From: Proteobacteria bacterium UBA2383 | Lineage (GTDB): Bacteria; Pseudomonadota; Gammaproteobacteria; Competibacterales; Competibacteraceae | Assembly: GCA_002343485.1 (NCBI GenBank) | Contig: DDST01000116.1 | Span: forward strand, 175 to 25,681 | Length of the DNA stretch: 25,507 nucleotides | Direction of reading: 5' to 3' | Shown here: positions 8,031 through 15,700 of the stretch, in pieces | Layout of the letters: each line of letters begins with the position of its first letter | How positions within the stretch are numbered: the stretch's first letter is position 1 | Notes under the pieces: generated by a model | Told to the model about the DNA's origin: nothing | Seen by the model: only the letters and a program-made list of their open reading frames with translations | The model's database searches: none | Translations under genes and position numbers: made by a program

Positions 8031-9353
8031 ATGAGTTTTTATCCTCCTGTTAAAGTCGGCCTGCTCGGTCTGGGCACGGTTGGGAGTGGCGTCACTCGCG
8101 TATTGTCGCGCAACGCTGGAGAAATCAGCCGCCGCGCCGGCCGTGAAATCCTGATCACCCACGCTGCCGCACGCAATCTGGACACGACCACCGCCCATAC
8201 CGCTGGCATGAAACTGACGGGCGAAGCGCTGGATGTAGTGAATGATCCCGAGGTTTCAATCATCGTCGAATTGATGGGCGGCTACGAACCGGCGCGTAGC
8301 CTGGTTTTGCAGGCGCTCGCTAACGGCAAGCATGTGGTGACGGCTAACAAGGCGCTGATTGCTAAACACGGTAACGAGATCTTCGCCACTGCCCAGGCCA
8401 CTGGGATGATGGTCGGTTTTGAGGCCGCGGTGGCTGGCGGCATCCCCATCATCAAAGCCATTCGCGAAGGCTTGGCTGGTAACCGGATTGAATGGGTCGC
8501 CGGCATCATCAATGGCACCGCCAACTTTATCTTGAGCGAAATGCGCGACAAAGGCCGCGACTTTCCGGAGGTGCTGGCCGAAGCCCAGGCGCTGGGTTAT
8601 GCTGAAGCCGACCCCACCTTCGATGTCGAAGGCATCGACGCTGCCCATAAACTGACCATTCTCGCGTCCATCGCGTTTGGCATTCCTTTGCAGTTTGACC
8701 GGGTTTACATCGAGGGCATCCGCCACATTACCCGCGAAGATGTCGCTTATGCTGAAGAATTGGGTTATCGAATCAAGCACCTGGGGATTGCTTGCTGCAA
8801 TGAGCACGGTGCGCAATTACGGGTTCACCCTACCCTGATTCCGAAACAGCAACTGCTGGCCAGCGTCAATGGGGTCATGAACGCTGTACTGGTGCAAGCC
8901 GATGCGCTCGGTCAAAGTTTATATTACGGCGCCGGCGCCGGCGCCGAGCCGACCGCTTCAGCCGTGGTCGCTGACATCATCGATGTGGTACGCACCCTGA
9001 CCGCTGATCCGGATAACCGGGTGCCGCATCTGGCGTTCCAGCCGGACGCCCTGTCCGATCTACCGGTGTTGCCAATGACCGAGGTGAAAACTGCTTACTA
9101 CCTGCGCTTGCAGGCGCAGGACCGGCCCGGCGTCCTGGCCGAGGTAACACGTATCCTGGCTGACCGTGATATCAGTATTGAGGCACTGGTGCAAAAAGAG
9201 CCAGCACCCGGCGCGAGCGATGTGCCGATTATCCTGTTGACTTACGAAGTTCAGGAACGGTGGATGAATGAGGCCATCACCGCCATTGAAGCGCTGGATA
9301 GCATCTCTGCCCCGGTCGCGCGCATCCGGCTGGAGCATCTAGGTTTTGACTGA
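8031..9353 (+). CDS. hom: Homoserine dehydrogenase (monofunctional, ACT domain)
   Basis: Hom reduces aspartate semialdehyde to homoserine, the branch point to threonine and methionine. The 440-residue protein has an N-terminal Rossmann motif VGLLGLGTVGSGV (9-21), TANKALIAKHG with the conserved K107, a GIINGTANFIL dimer/catalytic-domain motif, EADPTFDVEGIDAAHKL with the catalytic Asp/Lys region, GAGAEPTASAVVADI, and a C-terminal ACT domain (about 350-430: YYLRLQAQDRPGVLAEVT), which usually gives threonine feedback inhibition. There is no aspartokinase domain, so this is not a ThrA fusion. The GGAG inside the last codons of alaC (ATGGAGTCCTGA) serves as its ribosome-binding site. thrC, often next in related genomes, is absent; the unit ends at a terminator 51 nt downstream. 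Confidence 0.97.
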   Translation: MSFYPPVKVGLLGLGTVGSGVTRVLSRNAGEISRRAGREILITHAAARNLDTTTAHTAGMKLTGEALDVVNDPEVSIIVELMGGYEPARSLVLQALANGKHVVTANKALIAKHGNEIFATAQATGMMVGFEAAVAGGIPIIKAIREGLAGNRIEWVAGIINGTANFILSEMRDKGRDFPEVLAEAQALGYAEADPTFDVEGIDAAHKLTILASIAFGIPLQFDRVYIEGIRHITREDVAYAEELGYRIKHLGIACCNEHGAQLRVHPTLIPKQQLLASVNGVMNAVLVQADALGQSLYYGAGAGAEPTASAVVADIIDVVRTLTADPDNRVPHLAFQPDALSDLPVLPMTEVKTAYYLRLQAQDRPGVLAEVTRILADRDISIEALVQKEPAPGASDVPIILLTYEVQERWMNEAITAIEALDSISAPVARIRLEHLGFD

Positions 9354-9360
9354 TCTATCA

Positions 9361-9375
9361 ATCAATGGCATTGAT
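9361..9375. other. Near-perfect palindrome ATCAATG-G-CATTGAT
   Basis: A 7-bp perfect inverted repeat with a 1-nt centre lies 7 nt after the hom stop. It looks operator-like but sits between a gene and its terminator, where a regulator site would be unusual. It could also extend the 3'-end secondary structure of the hom mRNA. Confidence 0.25.
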
Positions 9376-9403
9376 ATGTCCTGAATGTAGCCGCGCATAC
9401 CCC

Positions 9404-9433
9404 AGGCCCTGCTTTGCAAAAGCAGGGCCTTTT
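9404..9433 (+). terminator. Rho-independent terminator of alaC-hom
   Basis: A perfect 12-bp stem (AGGCCCTGCTTT, 9404-9415, with AAAGCAGGGCCT, 9419-9430) closes a 3-nt loop and is followed by a short T-run (9430-9433). It begins 51 nt after the hom stop. The reverse strand lacks hydrogenase-side genes that would need it, so it most likely serves the alaC-hom transcript. Confidence 0.85.
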
Positions 9434-9600
9434 GATTCCCTTCAGCAACCCATCGCTCCACGTTCTATCGCCATTCACAGTCACTGACTCTGGTTGATAG
9501 GGCAAACCTACACTATCTTTACGGATAACTATCTGCTCATGGTAAGGCACGCCTTGGGCCCTCCTAGTTCAGGCGCTCAAGCAAGCTTTTTATAATCATT

Positions 9601-9723
9601 CAGTCCTCTCGCCCCCTGCCAAGAGGGAGAGGGAGAGGGAGAGGGAGAGGGAGAGGGAGAGGGTAAACCCTTGGAACTGCTGCCCTCGCCCCTAATCCCT
9701 CTCCCGCAAGCGGGCGAAGGGAA
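9601..9723. repeat. REP-like intergenic repeat (GGGAGAGGG / CCCTCTCCC type) with expanded hexamer tract
   Basis: This block contains CTCGCCCCCTGCCAAGAGGG, a hexamer tract, then CCCTCGCCCCTAATCCCTCT and a CCCGC-AA-GCGGG hairpin (9703-9714). The GGGAGAGGG runs can pair with CCCTCTCCC at about 9697-9705, allowing one large hairpin. The same type of element occurs at 18098-18121. Sequences of this look are widespread, unnamed repeats between genes in many proteobacteria (recalled, not searched). The stretch 9434-9600 before it holds no gene or signal that I can recognise. Confidence 0.6.
9622..9663. repeat. Tandem hexamer repeat (AGAGGG)7
   Basis: Seven exact consecutive copies of AGAGGG lie inside the REP-like block, 147 bp upstream of the hydrogenase operon. 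A perfect 6-bp microsatellite of this kind is prone to copy-number change by replication slippage. It is purely purine on the plus strand. Confidence 0.9.
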
Positions 9724-9795
9724 TGAACGATTACGGCTTTTTTCTGGAACAATCAATATGCCTAGTTGACGATTACAATGATCAATACCCACACA

Positions 9796-9809
9796 AAGGA
9801 GGGTGATCC
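9796..9809 (+). promoter_or_regulatory. Extended Shine-Dalgarno of the hydrogenase small subunit
   Basis: AAGGAGGGTGATCC lies directly before the ATG at 9810. The standard 16S rRNA 3' end (GGATCACCTCCTT) is complementary to AAGGAGGTGATCC, so this site matches almost the whole anti-SD tail with one extra G. It fixes the start codon and predicts strong ribosome recruitment. No convincing sigma-70, sigma-54 or FNR site was found between 9724 and 9795. Confidence 0.75.
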
Positions 9810-10745
9810 ATGCGCTTGCTATGGATACAGGCCGGGGCCTGTGGCGGCGATACTTTGTCTTTGCTGTGCGCTGACAATCCACCTTTAGAACAACTGATTG
9901 ACGAGGGACTAGAACTACTCTGGCACCCATCACTGTCCACAGATTCGCCCCACCGATTACGGCAAATCATTGCCGGCATTGCTGCCGCACAGATCTCATT
10001 AGACATTCTATGCATCGAGGGCAGTCTGATCACTGCACCGCGCAATACTGGGTTGTGGGATCCACTCGGTGACCGGAGCAAGAAAGAGGTGATTGCTGAG
10101 CTGGCCGAAGCCGCCGCCTATGTTCTGGCAATCGGGACCTGTGCTGCCCATGGAGGGATCCATGCTGCGCCACCTAACCCCGCAGATTGCACAGGTATGC
10201 AATTCGATAAAATCACCCCTGGCGGCCTGCTGCCTGCCCACTGGCGCAGCCGAAGCAGTTTGCCGGTCATTAATCTAACCGGTTGCCCAACGCATCCAAA
10301 TATTATTAGCAAGGTGTTGGCATTTCTGTTGCGAGGGCTGCCCATTGACCTTGATCCATGGCAACGTCCCACCGCTTTCTTCGCCACCACTGTTCACCAG
10401 GGTTGCACCCGCAACGAGTACCATGAGTACGATATCGAGGATGTGGATCTAGGTGGCCAAGGTTGTTTATTTTTCAACCTCGGCTGTCAAGGCCCCCTAA
10501 CGCTGGCACCTTGCAACCAAGAATTGTGGAATAGCCGCAATAGCAAGACCCGGGCAGGTGTTCCGTGCTTTGGTTGCACCTCCCCCGATTTCCCTCGCAA
10601 TGACGACCTGTTCCGCACTGAAAAAATTGGCCACATCCCCCTGCGATTGCCACTCGGCGTCCAGCGCGCCCACTATATAGCCTACAAGGATCTAGCCCAG
10701 GAAGCCGCACCAGAGCGCCTGATCCACCGTAAAATGGAGCCGTAG
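9810..10745 (+). CDS. [NiFe] uptake hydrogenase small subunit, cytoplasmic type, with Asp in the proximal-cluster motif
   Basis: The 311-residue protein has no Tat signal and no C-terminal anchor, so it is cytoplasmic, like cyanobacterial-type HupS (group 2). It should carry three Fe-S clusters relaying electrons from the NiFe site. Proximal ligands by position are C11, C111 (IGTCAAHGG) and C159 (LTGCPTHP). The fourth, normally Cys in C-x-x-C, is D14 (GACGGDTLSLL). Distal ligands are H196, C199, C219 and C226. Medial ligands are C235, C253 and C256; the position usually held by Pro (3Fe-4S) or Cys (4Fe-4S) is S245. Reported actinobacterial-type hydrogenases have a 3Cys-1Asp proximal cluster, and cyanobacterial HupS as I recall has Asn there, so the substitution can be functional. 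The stop directly abuts the large-subunit ATG. Exact subgroup is unresolved. Confidence 0.9.
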   Translation: MRLLWIQAGACGGDTLSLLCADNPPLEQLIDEGLELLWHPSLSTDSPHRLRQIIAGIAAAQISLDILCIEGSLITAPRNTGLWDPLGDRSKKEVIAELAEAAAYVLAIGTCAAHGGIHAAPPNPADCTGMQFDKITPGGLLPAHWRSRSSLPVINLTGCPTHPNIISKVLAFLLRGLPIDLDPWQRPTAFFATTVHQGCTRNEYHEYDIEDVDLGGQGCLFFNLGCQGPLTLAPCNQELWNSRNSKTRAGVPCFGCTSPDFPRNDDLFRTEKIGHIPLRLPLGVQRAHYIAYKDLAQEAAPERLIHRKMEP

Positions 10746-12272
10746 ATGCCACGATTGACCTTGGAGCTGGACCTGAACCGGGTAGAAGGCGATGTGACCT
10801 TTCAAGTGGAAATCGAGGATGGGCATGTGGTTGAAGCCCGTTGCGCCGGGACGGCATACCGGGGATTCGAGCAAATCATGATTGGCCGGGCACCCTATGA
10901 TGCGCTGGTCATCACTCCACGCATCTGCGGAATTTGCAGCACGGCCCATCTGTATGCAGCGGTTCTGGCGCTAGAGAACACCTGGGGCATCACACCGCCC
11001 GCTAACGCCGTGCATATTCGTAACGCCAGCCTGATGGCGGAGAGTATTCAGAGCGATTTGCGGCAAACTTTTCTGTTCTTCACCCCAGATTTTTGTCATG
11101 AGCGCTATGTGGCTTCATCGGTGCGAGATGCGGTGGTTGAGGCGTTTGCACCATTCCGGGGCTGGATGCATCGGGAAACCTTGCGCTATTCACGGCGCAT
11201 TATCGAAATCGTAGCGCTGTTGGCCGGGCAATGGCCACACTCCTCGCACATGGTGCCGGGCGGAGTGACTGCTAAGGCCACGATACGGCACATCGTCGAT
11301 AGTCAAAGCCTGGTCACCGAAGTGACCCGCTGGGTGGAACAACGCATCCTAGGCAGCGGCTTGGACGGCTGGCTTGCGCTGACGGATGGGGATGCGTTAG
11401 AGGCGTGGCTGGCAGCATACCCGGCGACAGCGTTGGCGCTGCTGGATCAGGCCGCCCGTTTCGCCGGTTTGCACAACATGGGGTTTGGCGCGTCACACTT
11501 ACTGGCTTTCGGCGCTTTCCCGCTGCCAGAACCGGGCATGGGCCGGAATCACTGGCTAGCGCCTGGTATTCAGCCAGGCAACGATGCAGTGCTCCCCCTG
11601 GACCCAGCCCGGATTAACGAGCACATTCGCTATTCCTGGTTCAGACCCTACCCTGGTGGCAAGCATCCTTTCGACGGGGAGACCGTGCCGGATTATCAGC
11701 CAGCCAGCGACCGCTATTCCTGGGCTAAAGCGCCGCGCTATGGCAGCGAGGTGATGCAGACCGGCCCGCTCGCCGATTTGGTGATCGACGGCGATCCGCT
11801 GATCGTCGATTTGTACCGTCAGCACCGGGACAGCGCCTGGCTGCGGCAGTTGGCGCGACTGCGGCGCATGACCTATTTGTTGCGGTTTCTGCGCCAAACG
11901 CTGGATCGGCTGGCGACCCGGCTGAATGAACCTCATATTATCCCGGTTTCTCCGGCCACCAAGCACGACGGGCGTGGCGCAGGATTACTGACTGCCACAC
12001 GCGGAGCACTCGGGCATTGGGTCAGTATTCGCGATGGTGTCTTTGATCGTTACCAGGTTATTACCCCCACCTCCTGGAACGCCTCGCCACGCGATAGCGC
12101 CGGTGTGCCTGGTCATTGGGAGCAAAGCCTGATAGGTATTCCCCTGGCGGACCCCGATGACCCATTGGAAATCGGCCATGTCATTCGCTCACACGATCCC
12201 TGTCTGGTGTGTACCGTGCATTTTCTCGAACCTGGCGGTGGTATCCGCAACCGGATTCAGCTCGGAGTTTGA
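10746..12272 (+). CDS. [NiFe] hydrogenase large subunit
   Basis: This 508-residue subunit holds the NiFe(CN)2CO site. The L1 motif RICGICSTAH supplies C61 and C64, and the L2 motif DPCLVCTVH supplies C486 and C489, so all four Ni ligands are present. RVEGD near the N-terminus (12-16) is also typical. After H492 a 16-residue tail (FLEPGGGIRNRIQLGV) remains, the part removed by a maturation protease after Ni insertion. Its presence indicates a catalytic enzyme rather than a HupV-like H2 sensor, which lacks this tail. It starts immediately after the small-subunit stop, with GGAG 6 nt upstream inside that gene. Resemblance to cyanobacterial-type HupL is inferred from overall style. The hyp genes needed to build the cofactor are not in this window. 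Confidence 0.95.
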   Translation: MPRLTLELDLNRVEGDVTFQVEIEDGHVVEARCAGTAYRGFEQIMIGRAPYDALVITPRICGICSTAHLYAAVLALENTWGITPPANAVHIRNASLMAESIQSDLRQTFLFFTPDFCHERYVASSVRDAVVEAFAPFRGWMHRETLRYSRRIIEIVALLAGQWPHSSHMVPGGVTAKATIRHIVDSQSLVTEVTRWVEQRILGSGLDGWLALTDGDALEAWLAAYPATALALLDQAARFAGLHNMGFGASHLLAFGAFPLPEPGMGRNHWLAPGIQPGNDAVLPLDPARINEHIRYSWFRPYPGGKHPFDGETVPDYQPASDRYSWAKAPRYGSEVMQTGPLADLVIDGDPLIVDLYRQHRDSAWLRQLARLRRMTYLLRFLRQTLDRLATRLNEPHIIPVSPATKHDGRGAGLLTATRGALGHWVSIRDGVFDRYQVITPTSWNASPRDSAGVPGHWEQSLIGIPLADPDDPLEIGHVIRSHDPCLVCTVHFLEPGGGIRNRIQLGV

Positions 12273-12277
12273 TCGTA

Positions 12278-12739
12278 GTGCGTCGAGTTCTCTGTTTTGG
12301 TAACCCTTTGCATGGCGATGACGGGATCGGGCCGCATATCGCTGACGCATTGCACCAGTACCGGTTACCGAGAGACGTTGAGGTGCTGGATTTGGGAACG
12401 GATGGGTTGGCCTTACCTATGCTGTTAGCAGACTGTCAAGAAGCCGTATTGGTCGACGCCTGGCGCGGAGAGGGTCTAACCGGACAAGTTGTCGTGCGGA
12501 ACGCTAAGGAAACTTTGATGAGACAGGCAAACGTTTCTATCAGCCATAACATTCATCTAGGTTTCGCCTTGCAGATGGTATTGGCTGAACGGGGCGAATT
12601 ACCGCCTATCCACTTAGTAACGGTGACGGTTGCAGAGATCGCGGCGTTTCACATCGGGTTGTCTCCGGTGGTAGCCCAGGCAACACCCTGGGCGGTGGCG
12701 GAAATTATCCGCCTGCTATGCCAGGGCGGGATCATATGA
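12278..12739 (+). CDS. Hydrogenase maturation endopeptidase (HupD/HybD family)
   Basis: The enzyme clips the C-terminal tail of the large subunit once Ni is in place. The 153-residue product shows the family N-terminus VLCFGNPLHGDDGIG, where D14 or D15 replaces the HybD Glu as Ni-binding carboxylate, a second carboxylate in VLVDAWRG, and a His in SISHNIHLGFALQM. These three positions correspond to the Ni-sensing ligands of E. coli HybD. The frame is open further upstream into the large-subunit gene, but the family start fits GTG at 12278, with GGAG (12264-12267) 10 nt upstream. It lies 5 nt after the large subunit, its evident substrate, and its last codons overlap the next gene by 4 nt (ATGA). 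Confidence 0.9.
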   Translation: MRRVLCFGNPLHGDDGIGPHIADALHQYRLPRDVEVLDLGTDGLALPMLLADCQEAVLVDAWRGEGLTGQVVVRNAKETLMRQANVSISHNIHLGFALQMVLAERGELPPIHLVTVTVAEIAAFHIGLSPVVAQATPWAVAEIIRLLCQGGII

Positions 12740-15700
12740 GCGACAACAACGATTGTCTCCTTAAAGAGATCGAGGCTCTACGGCATGTGGTGGCTAATCG
12801 CGATCACACGCTACTATCCTTGACCCGGCGTATGGATCAAATCATCGAAACCATACAAGTGGAGCGGAATGATCTCGATCACGCTGTCAAGCGTGAACGG
12901 GAACTCTCGCGGTTCGTGCAGCAAGTATTAGCGAGCATGCAGGATATGCTCATCGTGACCAACCCAGAGGGGGTGATCATTCAGGCCAACCCCGCTGCCT
13001 ACCGGAAGCTCGGTTTTGAACCGGAAACACTGTTAGGGGTGGCCGTGGACACCTTGCTACCGTCTGAGGCGCTGGCCACTTACGAGCAAGGTCTACCCGC
13101 ACAACGGACCGTGTCTGCTTCGACCTGGGTGGAAGCCATTGCCTGCCGGGGAAATATCCAGAAGGAACATCGCTTGCTGAAACAAGATGGCGAGCCAGCG
13201 GGATTTTTCCAAGTCGGTGCGGAGTTTTTTTATAGTCCTCAAGGAAGATTTGAAGGTGTGGTCATTACCGCTAGCGATTTCACCGAGCGCAAGCGAGCCG
13301 AACAGGCGCTGGTGGACAGTGAATCCTGGCTGCGGCGCCTTCTGGACGGCAGCCCGATTCCACTCTTTGTGATCAACCAAAACCATCAACTCATCTATTG
13401 GAACCATGCCTGCGAGGCGATGACCGGGATACCGGCTAAACAGATGGTCGGTACGCGGGATCACTGGCGGACGTTCTACAATGAACCACGCCCCTGTTTG
13501 GTGGATTGGGTATTGGAGAACGCCTGCTTAAGCGAGATTGTTCAGCATTACCCGGCCGGCATCCGGGAACGGGAATTGGCCGAGCGGATTCTGGAAGGCG
13601 AGGACTATTTCCCAAAACCGGGCAAGTGGCTGTACTTTACCGCCGCCCCGATCCGCGATAACCAGGGCCGTATCGTCGCCGCGATGGAAAGCGTTCAAGA
13701 TATGACCGAGCGCCGGCAGGCGGAACTGGCGCTGGCAGATAACGAAACCCGGTTGCACCACATGCTGGATGGCAGTCCGATTCCACTGTTCGTGATTAAC
13801 CGGGAACACCAAGTGACTCATTGGAACCGTGCCTGTACCGCGCTGACCGGAGTCACTGCCGGGCAGGTGATCGGCACTTGTCAACACTGGCAGCCGTTCT
13901 ACGATGCACCACGGCCCATCCTGGTCGATTTAGTACTGGAGGAGGCTCAACAGGAAGAGATCAACCGGCATTACCCGGCAGGCATCCGTGAACGAGAGCT
14001 GGCTGAACGGTTTTTGGAAGGGGAAACTTACCTTTCGAAATTGGGTAAGTGGCTGTACTTCACCGCTGCTCCGATCCATGACAATCAAGGCCGCCTCATC
14101 GCCGCCATGGAAAGTCTCCAGGACATCACCGAGCGTAAGGAAGCGGAACTGGCGCTGGCAGACAGTGAAATCCGCTTGCGGCACATGCTGGATGGCAGCC
14201 CGGTTCCACTGTTCGTGATTAACCGGGAACACCAAGTGACTCATTGGAACCGCGCCTGTGCTGCACTCACCGGGATCACCGCTGAAAAGATAATCGGCAC
14301 GCGCCATCAATGGCAGGCATTTTATAGGTCGTCGCGACCCGTGCTGGCCGATTTCGCACTGGAAGACATTCCACAGGAGGAAGTGAGCAAATATTACCCC
14401 TTGGGTATCCGGGAGCAGAGCTTGGCCGGACGGGTTCTAGAAGGGGAAGCTTATATTTCGAAGCTGGGTAAATGGTTGTACTTTACTGCCACTTCAATCC
14501 GCGACAGCCAAGGTCATATCGTCGCTGCTATGGAAAGTATCCAGGACATCACCGAGCGCAAGGAAAACGAGCAAGCGCTACAACTCGCGGCCAGTGTTTT
14601 CGAACATGCGCATGAAGGAATTATCATTACCGACGCTGATGGGATCATCATCGAAGTCAATAAGACCTTTGAGGAAATTACCGGTTACTTACGCCAGGAA
14701 TCGATTGGCCAAAATCCGAAAATTCTGCAATCCGGCCTGCATAACGCCGAGTTTTATACTGACTTGTGGCAAAGGATCGCCGAACATGGTTATTGGAGTG
14801 GTGAAATCTGGAACCGGCGTAAAAATGGCGAAGTCTATCCGCAAACGACATCGATTTCCTCAGTGCATAATGCGCATGGCGAGGTCACTCACTATTTAGG
14901 CCTGTTCGCTGATATTTCGATTCTGAAGGAAAGTCAACAGCGCTTAGAACACATGGCCTATTACGATCCACTGACCGGGTTGCCCAACCGGGCGCTATTA
15001 GCCGATCGATTACGGCTAGCGTTGGCTAAGGCGCAGCGGGATCATCGAATCCTGGCTATCTGCTATTTGGACCTGGATGGTTTCAAACCGATTAACGACC
15101 GCTGGGGTCATGCTGCTGGCGATGAATTACTCATCCAGGTTGCGCACCGTTTTCAGCAAAGCGTCCGCGGCGACGATACTGTGGCACGTCTGGGCGGCGA
15201 CGAGTTCGTTGTGCTACTCAACAATCTGGAAAATATTGAGGAAGGCGAACAAGTTATAAAACGATTTTTACAAGTGTTAGCCTCTCCCTTTGCGTTGAAT
15301 GCGTTGCCGACGACTGTTTCGGCAAGTATCGGAGTAACGTTTTTTCCCAACGACGGTTCCGACCCCGATACTTTGATCCGCCATGCGGATCAAGCCATGT
15401 ACCGGGCCAAGCAGAGCGGACGCAATTGCTATCACCTGTTCGATCCAGAGCAGGATCGGCGAGCGCAGGCTCATCGGGAACTGCTAGAACGCATTCGCCG
15501 AGGCTGGGCGAATGAGGAATTCCGTCTTTATTACCAACCCAAGGTCGACATGCGCCAAGGACGAGTCATCGGCGTCGAAGCCCTGGCGCGCTGGCATCAT
15601 CCTGAACAGGGTACCCTGTCACCTGCAGCATTCATCGGCGCAGTGGAGAATTCCGATTTCTCACCCGCTTTTAGCCGGTGGGTACTGAAAACCGCCATCC

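Noticed and set aside
8928..8945. Three tandem GGCGCC palindromes inside hom
   Set aside because: They encode Gly-Ala repeats at the conserved GAG..PTASAVVAD motif; codon choice explains them.
9601..9723. CRISPR-like array
   Set aside because: The 6-bp units have no spacers and no cas genes are near.
9750..9767. TGGAAC...TATGC as a sigma-54 promoter for the hydrogenase
   Set aside because: The GG and GC elements are 2 bp too far apart for a -24/-12 promoter.
9577..9933. Minus-strand open frame encoding a Pro-Ser repeat
   Set aside because: The repeat is a translation of the AGAGGG microsatellite; no start signals and it overlaps the hydrogenase gene antisense.
12209..12277. Longer protease N-terminus starting inside the large subunit
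   Set aside because: It would overlap the large-subunit gene by 64 nt and family homology starts only at the GTG at 12278.
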